This document shows, one piece after another, positions 22,931 through 35,344 of a stretch of DNA of 64,000 nt. The stretch lies in NCBI RefSeq assembly GCF_037975245.1, contig NC_092563.1:21980960-22044959 (forward strand). The letters run 5' to 3'. Position 1 is the first letter of the stretch; each line of letters begins with the position of its first letter. The stretch is from Apostichopus japonicus (Eukaryota > Echinodermata > Holothuroidea > Aspidochirotida > Stichopodidae). The notes beneath the pieces were generated by a model. It had not been told where the DNA came from and ran no database searches. It saw nothing but the letters and a program-made list of their open reading frames with translations. Position numbers and translations under genes: made by a program.

Positions 22931-25673
22931 ATCATAATGAACACAACGGAAAGAATGATGGTTTCGTTTGAATCCGCTGGTTGTGGTGGTGGTGTTATGG
23001 GGACTTGGGGGGGGGGGGGGGTTAATAACCTGCTTTACTAATGATCATCACCTCTATCACAGTACTGATGGTTGGGTTTGTGTCTCCTGTAAGTAACGTT
23101 CAGAGTAAAGGACCATCCGATTAGGAGAGAAAATGACAAACGGTCCAGTCAAATGTATCAAAAGTATGATGAAGATCGGAAGTTTCTGCTTTAAAATATG
23201 AACTCATGTGTGCCAAAACAATACGGACATATCTCTTAAGAATAACCTCAACTTTGATTGTATCTTACGTCTGTAATTCTTCCTGTAGGACCACCCCACA
23301 CACTGTGCCTCCATTCCACTTACAAGCATAAACAGACATAGGCGTACGGGACCATTTCAGTTTGGGGGGGGGGGGGGGGGTTGAAGACCATCTTTGCCTG
23401 AAATTTCCCGTCAGACAACCGAAGCGGTGCGCCACCATCGGTTGGCGCGTAGCGTACAAGAATTCTTTTGACGAAGTATGCCTCTCAGATTGCCGGAAAT
23501 GGCACTTCTGAGGCCTTGCAAGTTGCATCTAAACATTCTTTACTTTATAATCTCACGTTTAAAAATTTACACTTCCCCAAAAACTTGGTAAATTAGAAGA
23601 AGAAGAAATGTTAACATTACTTTGTAGGGGAAAACTAGGACAGTACATTTTCAGAGCTGCTATTTAGTTGCTGTATATGTTGTTCTAAGACTGTACTCAG
23701 CTACCTCCAGAAAATCATACATTGTTCAACGACACGTAGGCGGGAAAATGTCACTGTGTCAAGTGAGAATGCAATTTGTCTCACAAAAAAAGTATAAAAA
23801 ACAGAATATGATAAACATGTACTTTTAGGCTTGTTTACTGCGGTTTTTCCACTTTAGAGACTGCTAATCTCCATGCATGCTTGTCACCACGATTGTGAGC
23901 GGCGTTCCCTGTTAATAATTTTGGGCGATAGTGCAAAAAACGTGGTAGCCCAGATGAGCTGCGCTTACGGTGGTGGTACACAGAAATATTGGGGCATCAT
24001 GATGCTAAATAAAGAAAATCATTAGGCCTATATCGATGCTAATGTCAAAAAACAAATAACGCAGAACGCTCTCCACGGAATTTTCGGGCAAAAATATGAA
24101 AAAGATTCGGTCAAGCTGCTAAATATATATATATATATTTTTTTTCTCCTCTTAGGCTGCCCGAATTCTCAGGACTTTTGCCCCACTTTCTTGTCCTCTG
24201 GAAATTTGGGGGGGCAGTCTGCCCCCCTGCCCCCCCCCCCCCCTCGTACGCCTATGTGAAACAGACTAGTAATGTTTGCTCTCAAAGAGACTCCTGATTC
24301 TTCTTCACTTTCCAAATAGTCATGATCACGTGGTTACCGTGGTTACAATGTATTGGGCAGATTTCATTTTTTTAAGCCCAAATTGTATCCCTGGTATCCT
24401 TCTCAAAAAGTAACAAATTTGGTGCCCAAAACTGGACAATAGAAAACCAGACCATCAAATAAACACAACAAATGATATAATATACTGCTTTTTGTTTATT
24501 TTTAATATTATTTTCGTTTTTACAATTTTTTTATTACTTTTTTTGGCCTTTTTCCATTCTTCCTGAGAGTAAAACATGTCCTTTACACTGGAGAACTGAT
24601 GCATAAGATTTAAAAAAATTAAAAAGTCCTAAAGTCTCAAACAGCTTTGCTGTTCCCTATTTGCCTACGCTCCACCTCGACACTGACATAGAATCAATTT
24701 GGTCAATGCCTTTCTCACAAGAGGATACAACAAGTTTCCCAAACACTGTTTATTGAAAAGAAGTAGTTATCAGATTTCTTATTTCTTTCATATTTTCTCT
24801 TGCAGCACATCATTAACCCTCCCTCCCCACTTACCCTCACTCACATCACTCAAACACATACCCCCTCCTCCCCCAGCTTTCCTTCACCCCAGTTATCCTC
24901 CCAACTATCCCCCCCCCCATACAAATCAAGCTGAGCTTTCTTTACACATATTGCAAGCTTCCATCACATATCCCTTCTTGGAGGGATATATAACAGTATT
25001 TCTTGTCAAGCTGTCCAATTTGGAGAATGGAATTTTTGATAATCACAAATTTGTCAAACTCTCACATAAAACTTGTATCTACAGGTTCTTTACTTCCATG
25101 ATTCATTTGTGACATCTGATTCAGTAGAAACATCATCACTACAACACATCACATGAAACAGTCAAATTAAAAATAGTTAATTAAATTGGATGACATCACG
25201 GCCAGGTGACAACTAATTTCTCACATTTTCACAGTAGACGTGTTAACTTCATACGAACCTCAATCCTTCCCCAAAAACTTGTAATACGAGGGTCTCAACA
25301 TCATAACAAAATGAAAAAAAAAGTTGATGTTCATATCTTTGGTTACTTTAAAGAAAATGCTATTACCAAGCCTTACCCATGTTTTGCCAGTTGCATCGCC
25401 ATGGTAACATGAGAATAATTATTTGAAGGTTGTATTGTATAACATACTACATTGTAGTACATGATGGTAATTATACAGTGAATAGTATGAATCTATATAG
25501 AGCATTGATTTACCAAAATGAAGGAATTTACACAACAAAGTAAAACATAACTTGTAAGCTGAGTTGATAAAGATTCCCATCTAAAACTTAACCCATCATC
25601 TCTCAACATATCATGAATCTGTATTCTTTGATTAGGATTTCAACATATTAAAAATTTAATACACTGTGTTAAT
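22931..25673. repeat. Segmental duplication block A6 (matches 56,160-59,032)
   Basis: Collinear and well conserved with copy B, including a shared older hAT-like element (23,337-24,256). The 137-residue plus-strand ORF at 24,699-25,112 is frame-broken in B and Pro-rich, so I do not call it coding. Confidence 0.85.
23337..24256. mobile_element. hAT-like element shared by both copies
   Basis: The ends are CATAGGCGTACGGG and CTCGTACGCCTATG. Flanks TAAACAGA and GAAACAGA look like an imperfect 8-bp TSD offset by one base. G tract just inside the left end, C tract just inside the right. Present at the same place in B (56,687-57,594), so it predates the duplication or haplotype split. Confidence 0.75.
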
Positions 25674-27030
25674 CATGGGCGGCGATCCGTACTTCCGAAA
25701 GGGGGGGGGGTATGACCTTGTTGACTATCTAAGCGTAGAGCCACCATGACTTGGCTCGAAGCGTACAAGAAAATTTTGGGATTTACAAACCCTCTAGATG
25801 GCCGGAAACGGCACTTCCCGAGGTTTCCAAGTGGCATATATCCAACTTTAAAATAGGGATATCATGTCCGAAATATCTCATAATCAGGATCCAAAATACT
25901 TTTTTTTTTTAATTTCGGGTGTTATTTTGGGAAAATTGCCCCTGTCAATTTCGTTTCAGGCGCTACGTTAATAATACCCTGTGTTGTTATAGGGCCAATG
26001 AAGCCTACAATCAACTATTCTTGCTTTATAAAGACGCTTAATTTGAAAAGATCACATTGCGTTTATGGTAGGCGAGAAATGAAGCTAAAAAAAAGCCGTA
26101 CATTCACGATGATGCATAAATGTAGGCATGAAAAAATTCTTATCACTGGCATTTGGTGGGGGGGGGGGATATGGTGTATTACATCCCCTCCACCCATTTT
26201 CATGGGGGATATATCCCCCCTCCCCTCCCCCCAGGATCGCCGCCTATGACTGTGGATAAAATACAATAAAATGAGAACTGCTGCATGTCATTTGCACAAT
26301 GCTGGATAAAACTGCCCCAAAGTTCAATACAGGGGAACTTGAAATGCAGCTATTCGTCAAGACAAATTGGTGGGGACACGGTATATCATGTCCCCACTAC
26401 TGAAAAAGTTGGCGGGGACGCGTCCCGCTGTCCTCACCAGGATCTGCGCCCATGGTTTGGAGGCTGTTTATCGTGGAACGCCATTTTTATGCTCACTGAT
26501 ATGATGTGATATCTGCTGTTTGCTTTACAAATTCGAATTTGTCACTGTTCCTCTTTCTCTTCCCGTTTTCTTGCCGTATTTTCTACTCCATCCTATTCTC
26601 CTTTTCTCTCTTTCTTCCTTTTCTTTTCCTTCCTTCACCTCGTTGAAGTTGGCAAGTGTATACAGTTCCAAAGCTATTAAACAGCAACAAAACGTTATTT
26701 TGTGTATGTCTGTTGTGGGGTGAAGTTAGCGATATGAGCTACAAGTTCCAATGCGCAAGGTAGGGGAAAGGGGCTAGAAATAATGTGTGGGTCAATTCTA
26801 ACTCGGTTTTCGGTCGTTAATTGTTGATGTAGGTAAAAGGTTGAAATGACTTTAACAATTTCAAATTTAATAATTTGATTTATTATGCCATTTGGAGCAC
26901 ATAACATAGGCTATAACAGAACATTACTGTCAAAAACTAGGGGGGTTGATTGTGTGGGCCAACCCCCCTTCTTCAAAAAGTGTGGGGGGAGGGGTAAACC
27001 CCCCCCAACCCCCCTGTTTCTCCGCCATTG
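25674..27030. mobile_element. hAT-like element (TSD GTGTTAAT)
   Basis: GTGTTAAT at 25666-25673 and 27031-27038. The left end is CATGGGCGGCGATCC. The right end, in reverse complement, is CAATGGCGGAG. An internal CCAGGATCGCCGCCTATG near 26,230 mirrors the left end, so the insert may be two elements in tandem or a composite. Both G and C tracts are present. Copy B has no such insert; a solo LTR sits a few bases away instead. Confidence 0.8.
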
Positions 27031-27038
27031 GTGTTAAT

Positions 27039-27380
27039 TACTAACAATGTCAATATGATCACTGCATGGGGTTTAGCACAGCCACAAGACCAAAATATTC
27101 TTGAATAGTTTATACACTGGGCACAGAATCATTCTCGTCCCTTACCATACTGCACACTCACAAAATATAACATGTGTTTGAAGAGCGGCATCCGTTTGTT
27201 TAACACATGTCATTGTCGTAAAGGTGGCTGTTATTCCCATCAACTGAAATTAAAAGATACATCGTTTGGCCTTTTTTCTGTCACTAATTTTCTACATTTT
27301 GTCTCTCTGTTAACTCAAATAATATTCCGTTTTTTATTTCCAAGTTCTCTAAATATACTGGAATAGTTTGTGCATTATTT
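27039..27380. repeat. Segmental duplication block A7 (matches 59,660-60,040)
   Basis: A short collinear block. After 27,380 copy B jumps to the equivalent of 35,915, so 8.5 kb of A is missing from B. No gene seen. Confidence 0.8.
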
Positions 27381-27579
27381 TTTACTTTTCAGAAAAATGT
27401 CGAATTGACGAGCTCTGATAATTTGTCAATTAAACATTTTGCAAAAATAGTATAATTGCTCAGTTAAAATCAGCTGAGCAATCCAACATTTTCTGATTTT
27501 TTTGGAGATACAGTCTTAATAAATAAAACTGTTAGCAAACTGCTTATCCACTAGAGAGCCTGGGTAATACTAATAGAAT

Positions 27580-27715
27580 GTGTAAAAGTAAGTTGGCCTG
27601 ACGTTTCGATCCTAGCAGGATCTTCCTCAGAGACTAAATGACAACTACAGTAACAGAAGGGACTTAAACACGCACAGAAAACAGACACCTGTCTGAGGCC
27701 AAGTTACTTTTACAC
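27580..27715. repeat. Foldback/MITE-like repeat with 21-bp inverted ends
   Basis: It begins GTGTAAAAGTAAGTTGGCCT and ends with the inverse of GTGTAAAAGTAACTTGGCCT. Between them lies CTGACGTTTCGATCCTAGCA followed by GGATCTTCCTCAG, a dispersed-repeat phrase also reminiscent of Penelope-like element ends. The superfamily is not determined. Confidence 0.55.
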
Positions 27716-28572
27716 GAGATATTATCTTGTTATCTAAACAATTAACTGACAAATGTCAACTTATGGGGCAAAGTTTTTCTTATGTTGATGGCAGTTTTAA
27801 GCTTCCGTACGTTTGTCTACAATTATTTACGTCATTTCCATTCTTAGTCAACGTTTCTGCGCATGTTCAGTGTCATTTTTCCGGAACAAAGTAGACACGA
27901 CTCAAAAACCGTTGTTTCTTGTTAGCTTAGCCCATGCAGGGAATTCCCTTGTTAATGCAATACGAATCTGCGCCCAAATTGAATGTTTATTCATAGATTT
28001 TAAGTCACTAAATTTGTTTTTCGGAAACGAGCCTGTTGTCTCCTGTCTTTAACATGAAAACATGCGCTTATATGAATACTGATAGCACGGTAACGGTACT
28101 GTAACTTGGTGTGTTCCCAGGCCAAAATATCGCGTACTGTGTTATGCAAGTATAGCTGCACAGATAGACTCTGAAGTTGATAATAGTTTGATAGTATATT
28201 ATCTTGTTATCTAAACAATTGACTGAAAAATGTCAACTTATGGGGCAAAGTTTTTCTTATGTTGATGGCAGTTTTAAGCTTCCGTACGTTTGTCTACAAT
28301 TATTTACGTCATTTCCATTCTTAGTCAACGTTTCTGCGCATGTTCAGTGTCATTTTTTCCGGAACAAAGTAGACACGACTCAAAAACCGTTGTTTCTTGT
28401 TAGCTTAGCCCATGCAGGGAATTCTCTTGTTAATGCAATACGAATCTGCGTCCAAATTGAATGTTTATTCATAGATGTTAATTTACTAAATTTGTTTTTC
28501 GGAAACTAGCCTGTTGTCTCCTGTCTTTAACATGGAAACATACGCTTATATGAATACTGATAGCACGGTAAC
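27716..28572. repeat. About 480-bp tandem repeat, units 1-2
   Basis: Sequence from TATTATCTTGTTATC through CACGGTAAC repeats at 27,718 and 28,198 with few changes. Further partial units are at 30,424-30,835 and 31,909-32,045, displaced by later insertions. Parallel 79- and 101-residue plus-strand ORFs are repeat copies and degenerate in the later units, so they are not treated as genes. Confidence 0.85.
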
Positions 28573-30423
28573 CAGGCGCGTATCCAGGGGGGCGTTGGGG
28601 GCGCGCGCCCCCCGGGTAAGAAAAAAAGGAGAGAAAAAAAGAGAGGAAAAAAGGGAAAAAAGAGGGATAAAAAAGTGGAGGAGGAGAGGAAGGAAGGGAA
28701 AAGAAAAAGAAGAAAGAGAGAAAAAGAAGAAAAGGAGAGAGTAGAAGGAAAACGCCAAGACACCGGGAAGAGAAAGAGGAACAGTGACATCATTACAGCG
28801 CTGATCCCTATTATATACACAGGGTAGCCAGTGACGGATCGAGGATTTCGGAAGGGGCGTGTGCCTCACCCTACCCCTTACACCGAAAACTCCATTTTGA
28901 CGTTTCCCTTTTTCCTCTCTCACTCATGATCTATATATATATACTATATATGGTCTATCATAACGCGTGTGTGTGTATGGACGCCTTAAACAATTGTACA
29001 ATTGTGCTATGAAACCAACTGTGGCTGGTCTCGAACTCGACCGTGTCGTCGGGAAACACGACGCATTTCGGGAAGGGGGCGACCGCCCCCCCCCCCCCCT
29101 TCAGCATTATTTTTTATGATATCGCTAGTAATTTCAAAATGGAAAGTGCTAAGATGCAACTTACAAGGCATGGGAAGTGTCATTTCCAGCGATCTAGGAG
29201 GCATTTTCGGGCAAAATTTTCTTGTACGCTTGGCCCCTCCCTTGGCAAATTTCTCGCTACGAGCCTGTTCGAATTTGTAAAGCAAACAGTAGATATCACA
29301 TCATATCAGTCAGCATGAAAGTGGCGTTCCAGGATGAAGAGCCTCAAAATTGTCCGACTTGCCCGTAAAATAGCCAAAAATTTTCGCGCGCTTAGTGCGC
29401 GTTCAACATGTTAATGTCAATATCATATAAGCAAGCACCGGTTAAAGTTGAAGGACATTAATATTAACAATTTCGAGGAAGCAATAAACCTTTCGCAAGA
29501 TCGTGATACGTGGCGGAGGTTAATCACTGAGCATGTGTCGGATAGACGAGACTCAACTTACTACTACTAAGCATGCCATCGTGTACCGTACGGTCCGTGA
29601 AAGTTGCGCAGTATACCGCGGGATGCTAATGTAAACGACGAAATGTCTTATGTAGATGGAGAAAAAGCATGGAGGTCCAATTATGTCATAACCCTCTATT
29701 ACATTAGTAATGGCGATATAGGGGCTGCAACCCCACCCCCCCCCCCCCGCCTCCTATACGCCTATGTGTGTAGTGTTCGGTTTCGGAAATATCTGCTATT
29801 TTTTCATTTCCTTCAACGAAGTTTTATAATAGCCGTTATAAGAGGTTTTAATATTTGTACACCAATAAATTTACTGTGTCTGAATTTTCGAAAATTTCTG
29901 CCCAACATTCTTCATCACACTTCCCTCTACCAGCGCAATTTTGACCGGTCTGTCAGGGGTTGAAGGAGGTTTTTCTATAATTGTTTGTCTATAGATGGAA
30001 TTTTGTGCAACGTTATGGGTATGTTTTGAGGTGAGTTTATTCACGAGAAACGTGAATTTTCAAATTCTGAACAAATAATAGGCTTAAAAACTTGAAAAGT
30101 GGGGCTGACGGATATTTTGTGCCACGACGTAGAATCACCTACAAAAGCAATGATCCACGGGAGATGCGATGAGGTCGAACATGGTTTGTGACTGGTGGCA
30201 ATCTTCAAAAAGGTTATGGATGAAAAAAAACTACTGGGAAATACTTAATTTCTCAGGCAAAAAGTGTACATCTGGTTGGTTATTTTCAAGCCCGAGAAGT
30301 GCCATTTCCGGTGATCTAAGTGGTATCAAAACCGGAAATTTACGCTGCGCGCCAACTGATGGTGGCGCTCCGCTTAGATAGTAATTCGCGCCTCCGGGTT
30401 AGAAAATCCTGGATACGCCACTG
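28573..30423 (-). mobile_element. hAT5-like element copy 2 (TSD GTAAC)
   Basis: It is inserted in the 480-bp repeat: the uninterrupted unit at about 28,078-28,100 reads CACGGTAACGGTACTG, and GTAAC is duplicated at 28568-28572 and 30424-30428. It starts CAGGCGCGTATCCAGG and ends CCTGGATACGCCACTG. It is the inverted counterpart of 19,618-22,223 without that copy's nested elements, 1,851 bp. A purine tract runs 28,610-28,770. No transposase. The K/E-rich ORFs across the purine tract are low-complexity artefacts. Confidence 0.88.
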
Positions 30424-30835
30424 GTAACGGTACTGTAACTTGGTGTGTCCCCAAAATTCGCGTACTGTGTTATGCATGTGTAGCTGCACGGATAGACTCT
30501 GAAGTTGAAAATAGTTTGATAGTATATTATCTTGTTATCTAAACAATTGACTGAAAAAAATGTCAATTTATGGGGCAAAGTTTTTCTTATGTTGATGGCA
30601 GTTTTAAGCTTCCGTACGTTTGTCTACAATTATTTACGTCATTTCCATTCTTAGTCAACGTTTCAGCGCATGTTCAGTGTCAGTTTTCCGGAACAAAGTA
30701 GACACGACTCAAAAACCGTTGTTTCTTGTTAGCTTAGCCCATGCAGGGAATACGAATCTGTGCCCGAGTTGAATGTTTATTCATAGATGTTAATACACTA
30801 GATATGTGTTCGGAAAATAGGGCAACAACATAATG
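30424..30835. repeat. About 480-bp tandem repeat, unit 3 (partial)
   Basis: Continues the interrupted repeat immediately after the 5-bp TSD. An 18-bp stretch is deleted near the end relative to unit 2. Confidence 0.85.
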
Positions 30836-31639
30836 GTAATAGCTGGAAACGAACCCACAATACTGAGATCATATATAAAACCAATGCATGAGCCACTCGG
30901 CCACCACGCTCCTCTTGTTTTGCTTATTCTAAGCAATTTTTGTCCTCTGGAGTGTTCACCAGTTTAAGATGGGAGGAGCAGAGAGGAGGGGCGGGGCAAG
31001 CACAACCACGGTCCACCCCTCTAGTTTGGTGTGCATGATCATAATCCATACCAACATCCCATGCATTGTTTCATTTTCCGCTGGGCTATTAGTCAAAACC
31101 GGTTACGGTGTAACCCGTTATACCAGCAGAATTACATGTAATGCATGCATGCATGCATGCATAATAGTTTGTACGATTGTATGAAAAATAAGAAAAGAAA
31201 GAAACTTGAGACCACGATGTCACTACCATTTGAAAAAAAAAAAAACTATTCTCTGGTCATTCTTTATGCAAAAAGAATGATGATAATTCGACAATGCTCT
31301 CCTGCAGTGGCGACGGACAGGTTGCTACACACTAGGATTCATCAATTCACTATGTGGAATCTACCTACTACTAAGTCTGAGAATGATCCCACTTACCAAT
31401 TCTGAGTTTGTCTCATTAAAAGTACATTTAATTTAAAATAGTGTTTAAGCCCGCCCCTATAAATAGTAATGAGGCCGGAGTCATGTCACATATGGACATA
31501 TATATTCGTACCACGGGGTTCACCAGCTTAAGGTCAGCTTGGTTCACGGGCTCGGGTGGAGGGGGGGGGGACTGGGGCGTATTCTGGGTTAGTTCTGGTA
31601 GTCACCTGTTGAGGTATCTGTGCCGGTGTATTTGGCGGG
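30836..31639. other. Unassigned sequence with an (ATGC)n run
   Basis: Contains (ATGC)n at 31,140-31,162 and a G tract near 31,560. CAGTGGCGACGGACAGG at 31,305 looks like a hAT-type end with no partner found. No gene. Confidence 0.4.
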
Positions 31640-31905
31640 TGAAGTTTTCCCGGAGGTAAATGCCGGGCGGTGGGGGTTATTTTCCTCGTGGGTAAAATTC
31701 AAGGGGGTGTTTGTCCGGGGATAATTGTCTGGGTGGTACTTATCCTCGGGGGTATTTGTCCTCGGGGGTTGTATGTCCGGGGGGTAGTTGTCTCGGTGGT
31801 AGTTGTCCTAGGAGGTATTCGTCCTCGCGGTTTTTGTTCGGAGGTGATTGTCAGGGGGGTACTTGTCCCGGGGGTATAAGTCCGGGGTATATGTCCGGGG
31901 GTCAC
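31640..31905. repeat. G-rich degenerate minisatellite
   Basis: About 18-20-bp units of the form GGGGGTATTTGTCCTCG repeat with variation through the interval, giving Gly-rich or Pro/Thr-rich peptides in several frames on both strands. The repeat explains those ORFs. It directly abuts a fourth partial 480-bp unit (31,909-32,045). Confidence 0.75.
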
Positions 31906-31908
31906 GTT

Positions 31909-32045
31909 ACTGTAACTTTGCGTGTCCCCAAAATTCGCGTACTGTGTTATGTATGTACAGCTGCACTGATAGACACTGTAGTTGATAAGAGTTTGATAGT
32001 ATATTATCTTGTTATCTTAACAATTGACTGAAAAATGTCAACTGA
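31909..32045. repeat. About 480-bp tandem repeat, unit 4 (fragment)
   Basis: ACTGTAACTTTGCGTGTCCC through TGAAAAATGTCAACT matches the start of units 2 and 3, then diverges. Confidence 0.8.
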
Positions 32046-32442
32046 TAGACTCTGTAGTTCCTGTGTTCGTTAGTCAAATTGTAATCAATTTGTCAATTGC
32101 AAAGCCTTAACGAAACGGCCAAAATTGCCACAGTGAATCAATAAAACTGAAAAGTACAGTTCTTTCTATGTTTGACCGAATCTGTTCAAACAATCGATGA
32201 AATTACATAGTTGAAGGATTAAACTAAACCACTGAACAAAATCAACGAGATCGTCATCACCGATATCCTTTAAAAGAACATTTATGTCATGTTAATAACG
32301 TTAATTCATCGCAGGCCTCTACCACCATAAATGCGCCATGGACTGGAGGGCAACATGGAACAATAATGTACTATATTTTGTAGTAATGCGTGGCCGGGCA
32401 TGACCATGCTCACTGTCCGTTGCCTAATTAGTTTTACATATA

Positions 32443-34026
32443 CAGGGGCGTCAACCCGATTTGAAACGTGGGGGGGGGGGGAGGTAATCTATTCGAGTAT
32501 TCCGGCCGTAAGTACTATCTAAGCGGAGCGCCACCATCGGTTGGCGCGCAGCGTACCAAGAAAATTTCAGATTTCAATACCTGCCAGATCGCTGGAGATG
32601 GCACTTGCCAGGTTTGGATAGCAGCCATCTAGTTGCGTGATTTCGGGTGAAAATTACAAATTCGTCACTCAGGAAATCTGCAATAAAATTCATGCGACCT
32701 TCATATTTGGTGGATTTATTCTTTTATTAGTGATTCCAATTGACATGAACATTAGAACCCAGTGCAAGTTGACAAATGGAACCGCAGCCCCATTTTGCCA
32801 TATGTTTCAGGATAGAATACCCCTCAATTGTTCGAACCCATGACAACTAACAATCTGTGAATAAATTTACTTCGAAATGGGCACATTATATTGCACCAAG
32901 TCGGTCAAGGAATGACCCCAGGGCCTCAGATATAGGCCTATAGCAGGGGTGGGCTACCTCTTTGAATGAATGGGCCAGATTTTAGAAGCGAAAGATTGAC
33001 AGGGCCGCACCTAACCAACGACCTGCTGTTGATTTCAAACCTTTGCCTCCGAGAACGTTCAAGAAATCGGTGTGTGTACAAATTGTATTCATAAAAACAT
33101 AATGTCAATACAGTCCAATTGAAAATAAATGGTGATAATAGACCTACCTGACAGCATCATAAGTGCAGATCAATTATAGGCAGCTAGTTCCTTTTTTGTG
33201 ATGATGTAAAAAATCACTGGCAGTCCGCATGTGGCCCGCGGGCCGTAGTTGCCCACCCCTGGCCTGTAGGATCGATGTCCCAAAATGTCCCCGGACATAT
33301 AGGCGAAAGAAGCTATCCGCCGCGACTGCATGTGAGTTTCTCGACTTGCCGTCCTGGGAGCCGTACCACAAAATTGGTGCATTTCTTCATACGCCATTAT
33401 TAATAATTTAAATAACTAACTAATTAGGCACAGCCCAGATCCGAGTTCCTATATTGAGCTTAGCGCAAATGTAGCCATGGTCGTCATACGCCAGCATGTT
33501 AAACCACCAATGATTTTTAATACCACCCGTGACACACTTCCAACGGGACTGGGTCAGTTTAAATGTTTTGCTAGGTCTACGAGAATACATTTCTATGAAA
33601 TTTGAAACAAGGATAACAAGACAAACCACTTTTATTATGTTTTCAGGACCTCACACATGCGCATGTATCGTCAGACTTAGAATAGGTCCCATGTGAGTGG
33701 TGGCTAAAGTGATGAATGCATTCAAATAAATCATTAGTGTTCGTTGGAGTACTCACGCAAGTTACCTCGGTTGCTAGGTGGATCTGCATCTGGTAATCGG
33801 GTGAATTCTGGTCGGCGCGTATATGTAACCACCGTGTACCCAGGAACGTAGCTAAGGCCTGATGATTGAGAGAGGGGTGGGGGGGGGGAGCGTGTAGTGG
33901 CTGAAAATTCAACTGGATGGGTTTTGAAGCCAGAAAATTCCGACTGCTGCTTTGATATTGTTCCCACCACCCATCGAAATGTGGTGGGGGCGTGCCCCCC
34001 CCCCGCCCCCTGGATTGACGCCCATG
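32443..34026. mobile_element. hAT-like element (TSD TACATATA)
   Basis: TACATATA at 32435-32442 and 34027-34034. The ends are CAGGGGCGTCAACCC and, as reverse complement, CATGGGCGTCAATCC. A G tract and the CTAAGCGGAGCGCCACCATC module follow the left end; a C tract precedes the right end. It contains a nested MITE. No transposase ORF recognised. Confidence 0.88.
32944..33261. mobile_element. Nested hAT-Ac/Charlie-like MITE (TSD GCCTATAG/GCCTGTAG)
   Basis: The 318-bp element begins CAGGGGTGGGCTAC and ends GTAGTTGCCCACCCCTG. The inner sequences GGGCCGCACC and GTGGCCCGCGGGCCGTAG match the highly conserved ends of animal hAT-Ac/Charlie elements. The 8-bp TSD has one mismatch. Confidence 0.85.
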
Positions 34027-34034
34027 TACATATA

Positions 34035-34566
34035 GGGCCTAGTTAAATTTATATATGGCCTAAGTTCTGCGGATCCATTCTGAACCAGCTGTTGTGACTT
34101 AAGTACACTGCACAAGCTGAGCTTCCATTTATATAGTACCTTTTCTGATGATGCTACTGAAAATCTGCAGTAGTACGGGTAGCTTCTCTCCATAAACGAG
34201 ATATACTGGATACAGGGGAGGAGCAGTGACATATACTGTATCGAAATAAACTGGTCAGATTAACGTGGTTTGCCATGTCTCAGGGATAAGGGCCGAATGG
34301 GTGTCCACTTTTTTTCAAACCGAATATACCGTAACAGTGATCAGTACCTTTGATATCGCTCAGGATGGAGTCTCGATAATCATCATATGAGTTTTGACCC
34401 ATATTATGAGACAACCCACTAAATATATGTGTCTAATATAATTTATCTTCCACATCCTCCACATCCCCAGAAAACGCCGTGGTTCATTCATACGTATGGC
34501 CTGTTGAAAACAAGGCGATGTACACGACGGTAATCAGGTGATAGTAGCCTGATTATGTAGGCCAAT
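34035..34566. other. Unassigned sequence between two elements
   Basis: No gene, RNA or repeat recognised. Unique to copy A because B lacks the whole 27,380-35,915 stretch. Confidence 0.4.
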
Positions 34567-34575
34567 GTATGCTGC

Positions 34576-35344
34576 CTTTCTGGTCAATTCGCCCAACAGC
34601 CATTTCGCCCAATTGCCATTTCGCCCAACTAGCATGGTCATTTCGCCCAACCAGCATGGTCATTTCGCCCAACCAGCATGATCATTTCGCCCAACCATTT
34701 TTTTACTCATATTCAGTCAGAATAATAACACTTTTTCTATTTCACTGGTTCAATTCGATTTTTCTTTGATTTTATTAATCCACAGCTATTGTCCTGCTTG
34801 ATGACTTCGGTCAAGCGTTTATTTAAGTCCGCCAGGCATTAATCACGGGTATTGTTCACAGCAGTTAGGTGTTTATCTAGTTCTACATCGTGTTAATCTA
34901 ATGTTATACAAACAAAGGGGAATCGGTGTCCATAAAAACCTAACCCTAAACCTAATAAAGATCAAACCTAACCCCTAAAACACTGATCCATCCTACCGAC
35001 TAACAATTCCCGAACGTTTCTTTAAAATTTAAACAAATTTAAATATAAAACTCGTCCATAAATATTGAAGTATAATATTTAATCAATGTAACCACGACTT
35101 CAAGTTTCTTTAATATTCGGTTCATATCCCGTAACGTTAGCAATTCCAGAACGTTTCCTTATTAAATTGACCAATATTGAAGTATAATATTTAATCCATG
35201 TTGGTCGAAATGACCAACAAGGTTGGGCGAAATGACCAACAAGGTTGGGCGAATTGACCATGCTGCTTGGGCGAAATGACCAACAAGGTTGGGCGAAACG
35301 GTAAGGTTGGGCGAAATGGCAGTTGGGCGAAGAGACCAGCTTCC
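34576..35344. mobile_element. MULE-like element with inverted TTCGCCCAA minisatellite ends (9-bp TSD)
   Basis: GTATGCTGC at 34567-34575 and 35345-35353 brackets the element. Its left arm carries repeats of GGTCATTTCGCCCAACCAGC. Its right arm carries the same repeats inverted (GGGCGAAATGACCAACAAGG). Inverted arms made of short tandem repeats plus a 9-bp TSD suit foldback/MULE-type elements. No transposase; the interior is AT-rich with a partial internal duplication around AAGTATAATATTTAATC (about 35,070 and 35,177). Confidence 0.75.

Noticed and set aside
24699-25112. 137-residue plus-strand ORF with a Pro-rich middle, partly repeated at 58,038-58,340
   Set aside because: The copies differ by indels in a C run that shift frame. 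There are no splice sites or domain, and composition follows the C-rich DNA.
28514-28923. Lys/Glu-rich and Phe/Leu/Ser-rich ORFs on opposite strands, also at 21,943-22,401
   Set aside because: They overlap a purine/pyrimidine tract inside a repeated transposon, so open frames are expected by composition.
31670-32031. Gly/Val-rich ORFs resembling a structural or silk-like protein
   Set aside because: They arise from the 18-20-bp G-rich minisatellite and are equally open in several frames and on both strands.
34145-34165. CTGATGA followed by GAAA, the two conserved boxes of a hammerhead ribozyme
   Set aside because: The intervening bases cannot form stem II and no flanking stems I or III are visible.
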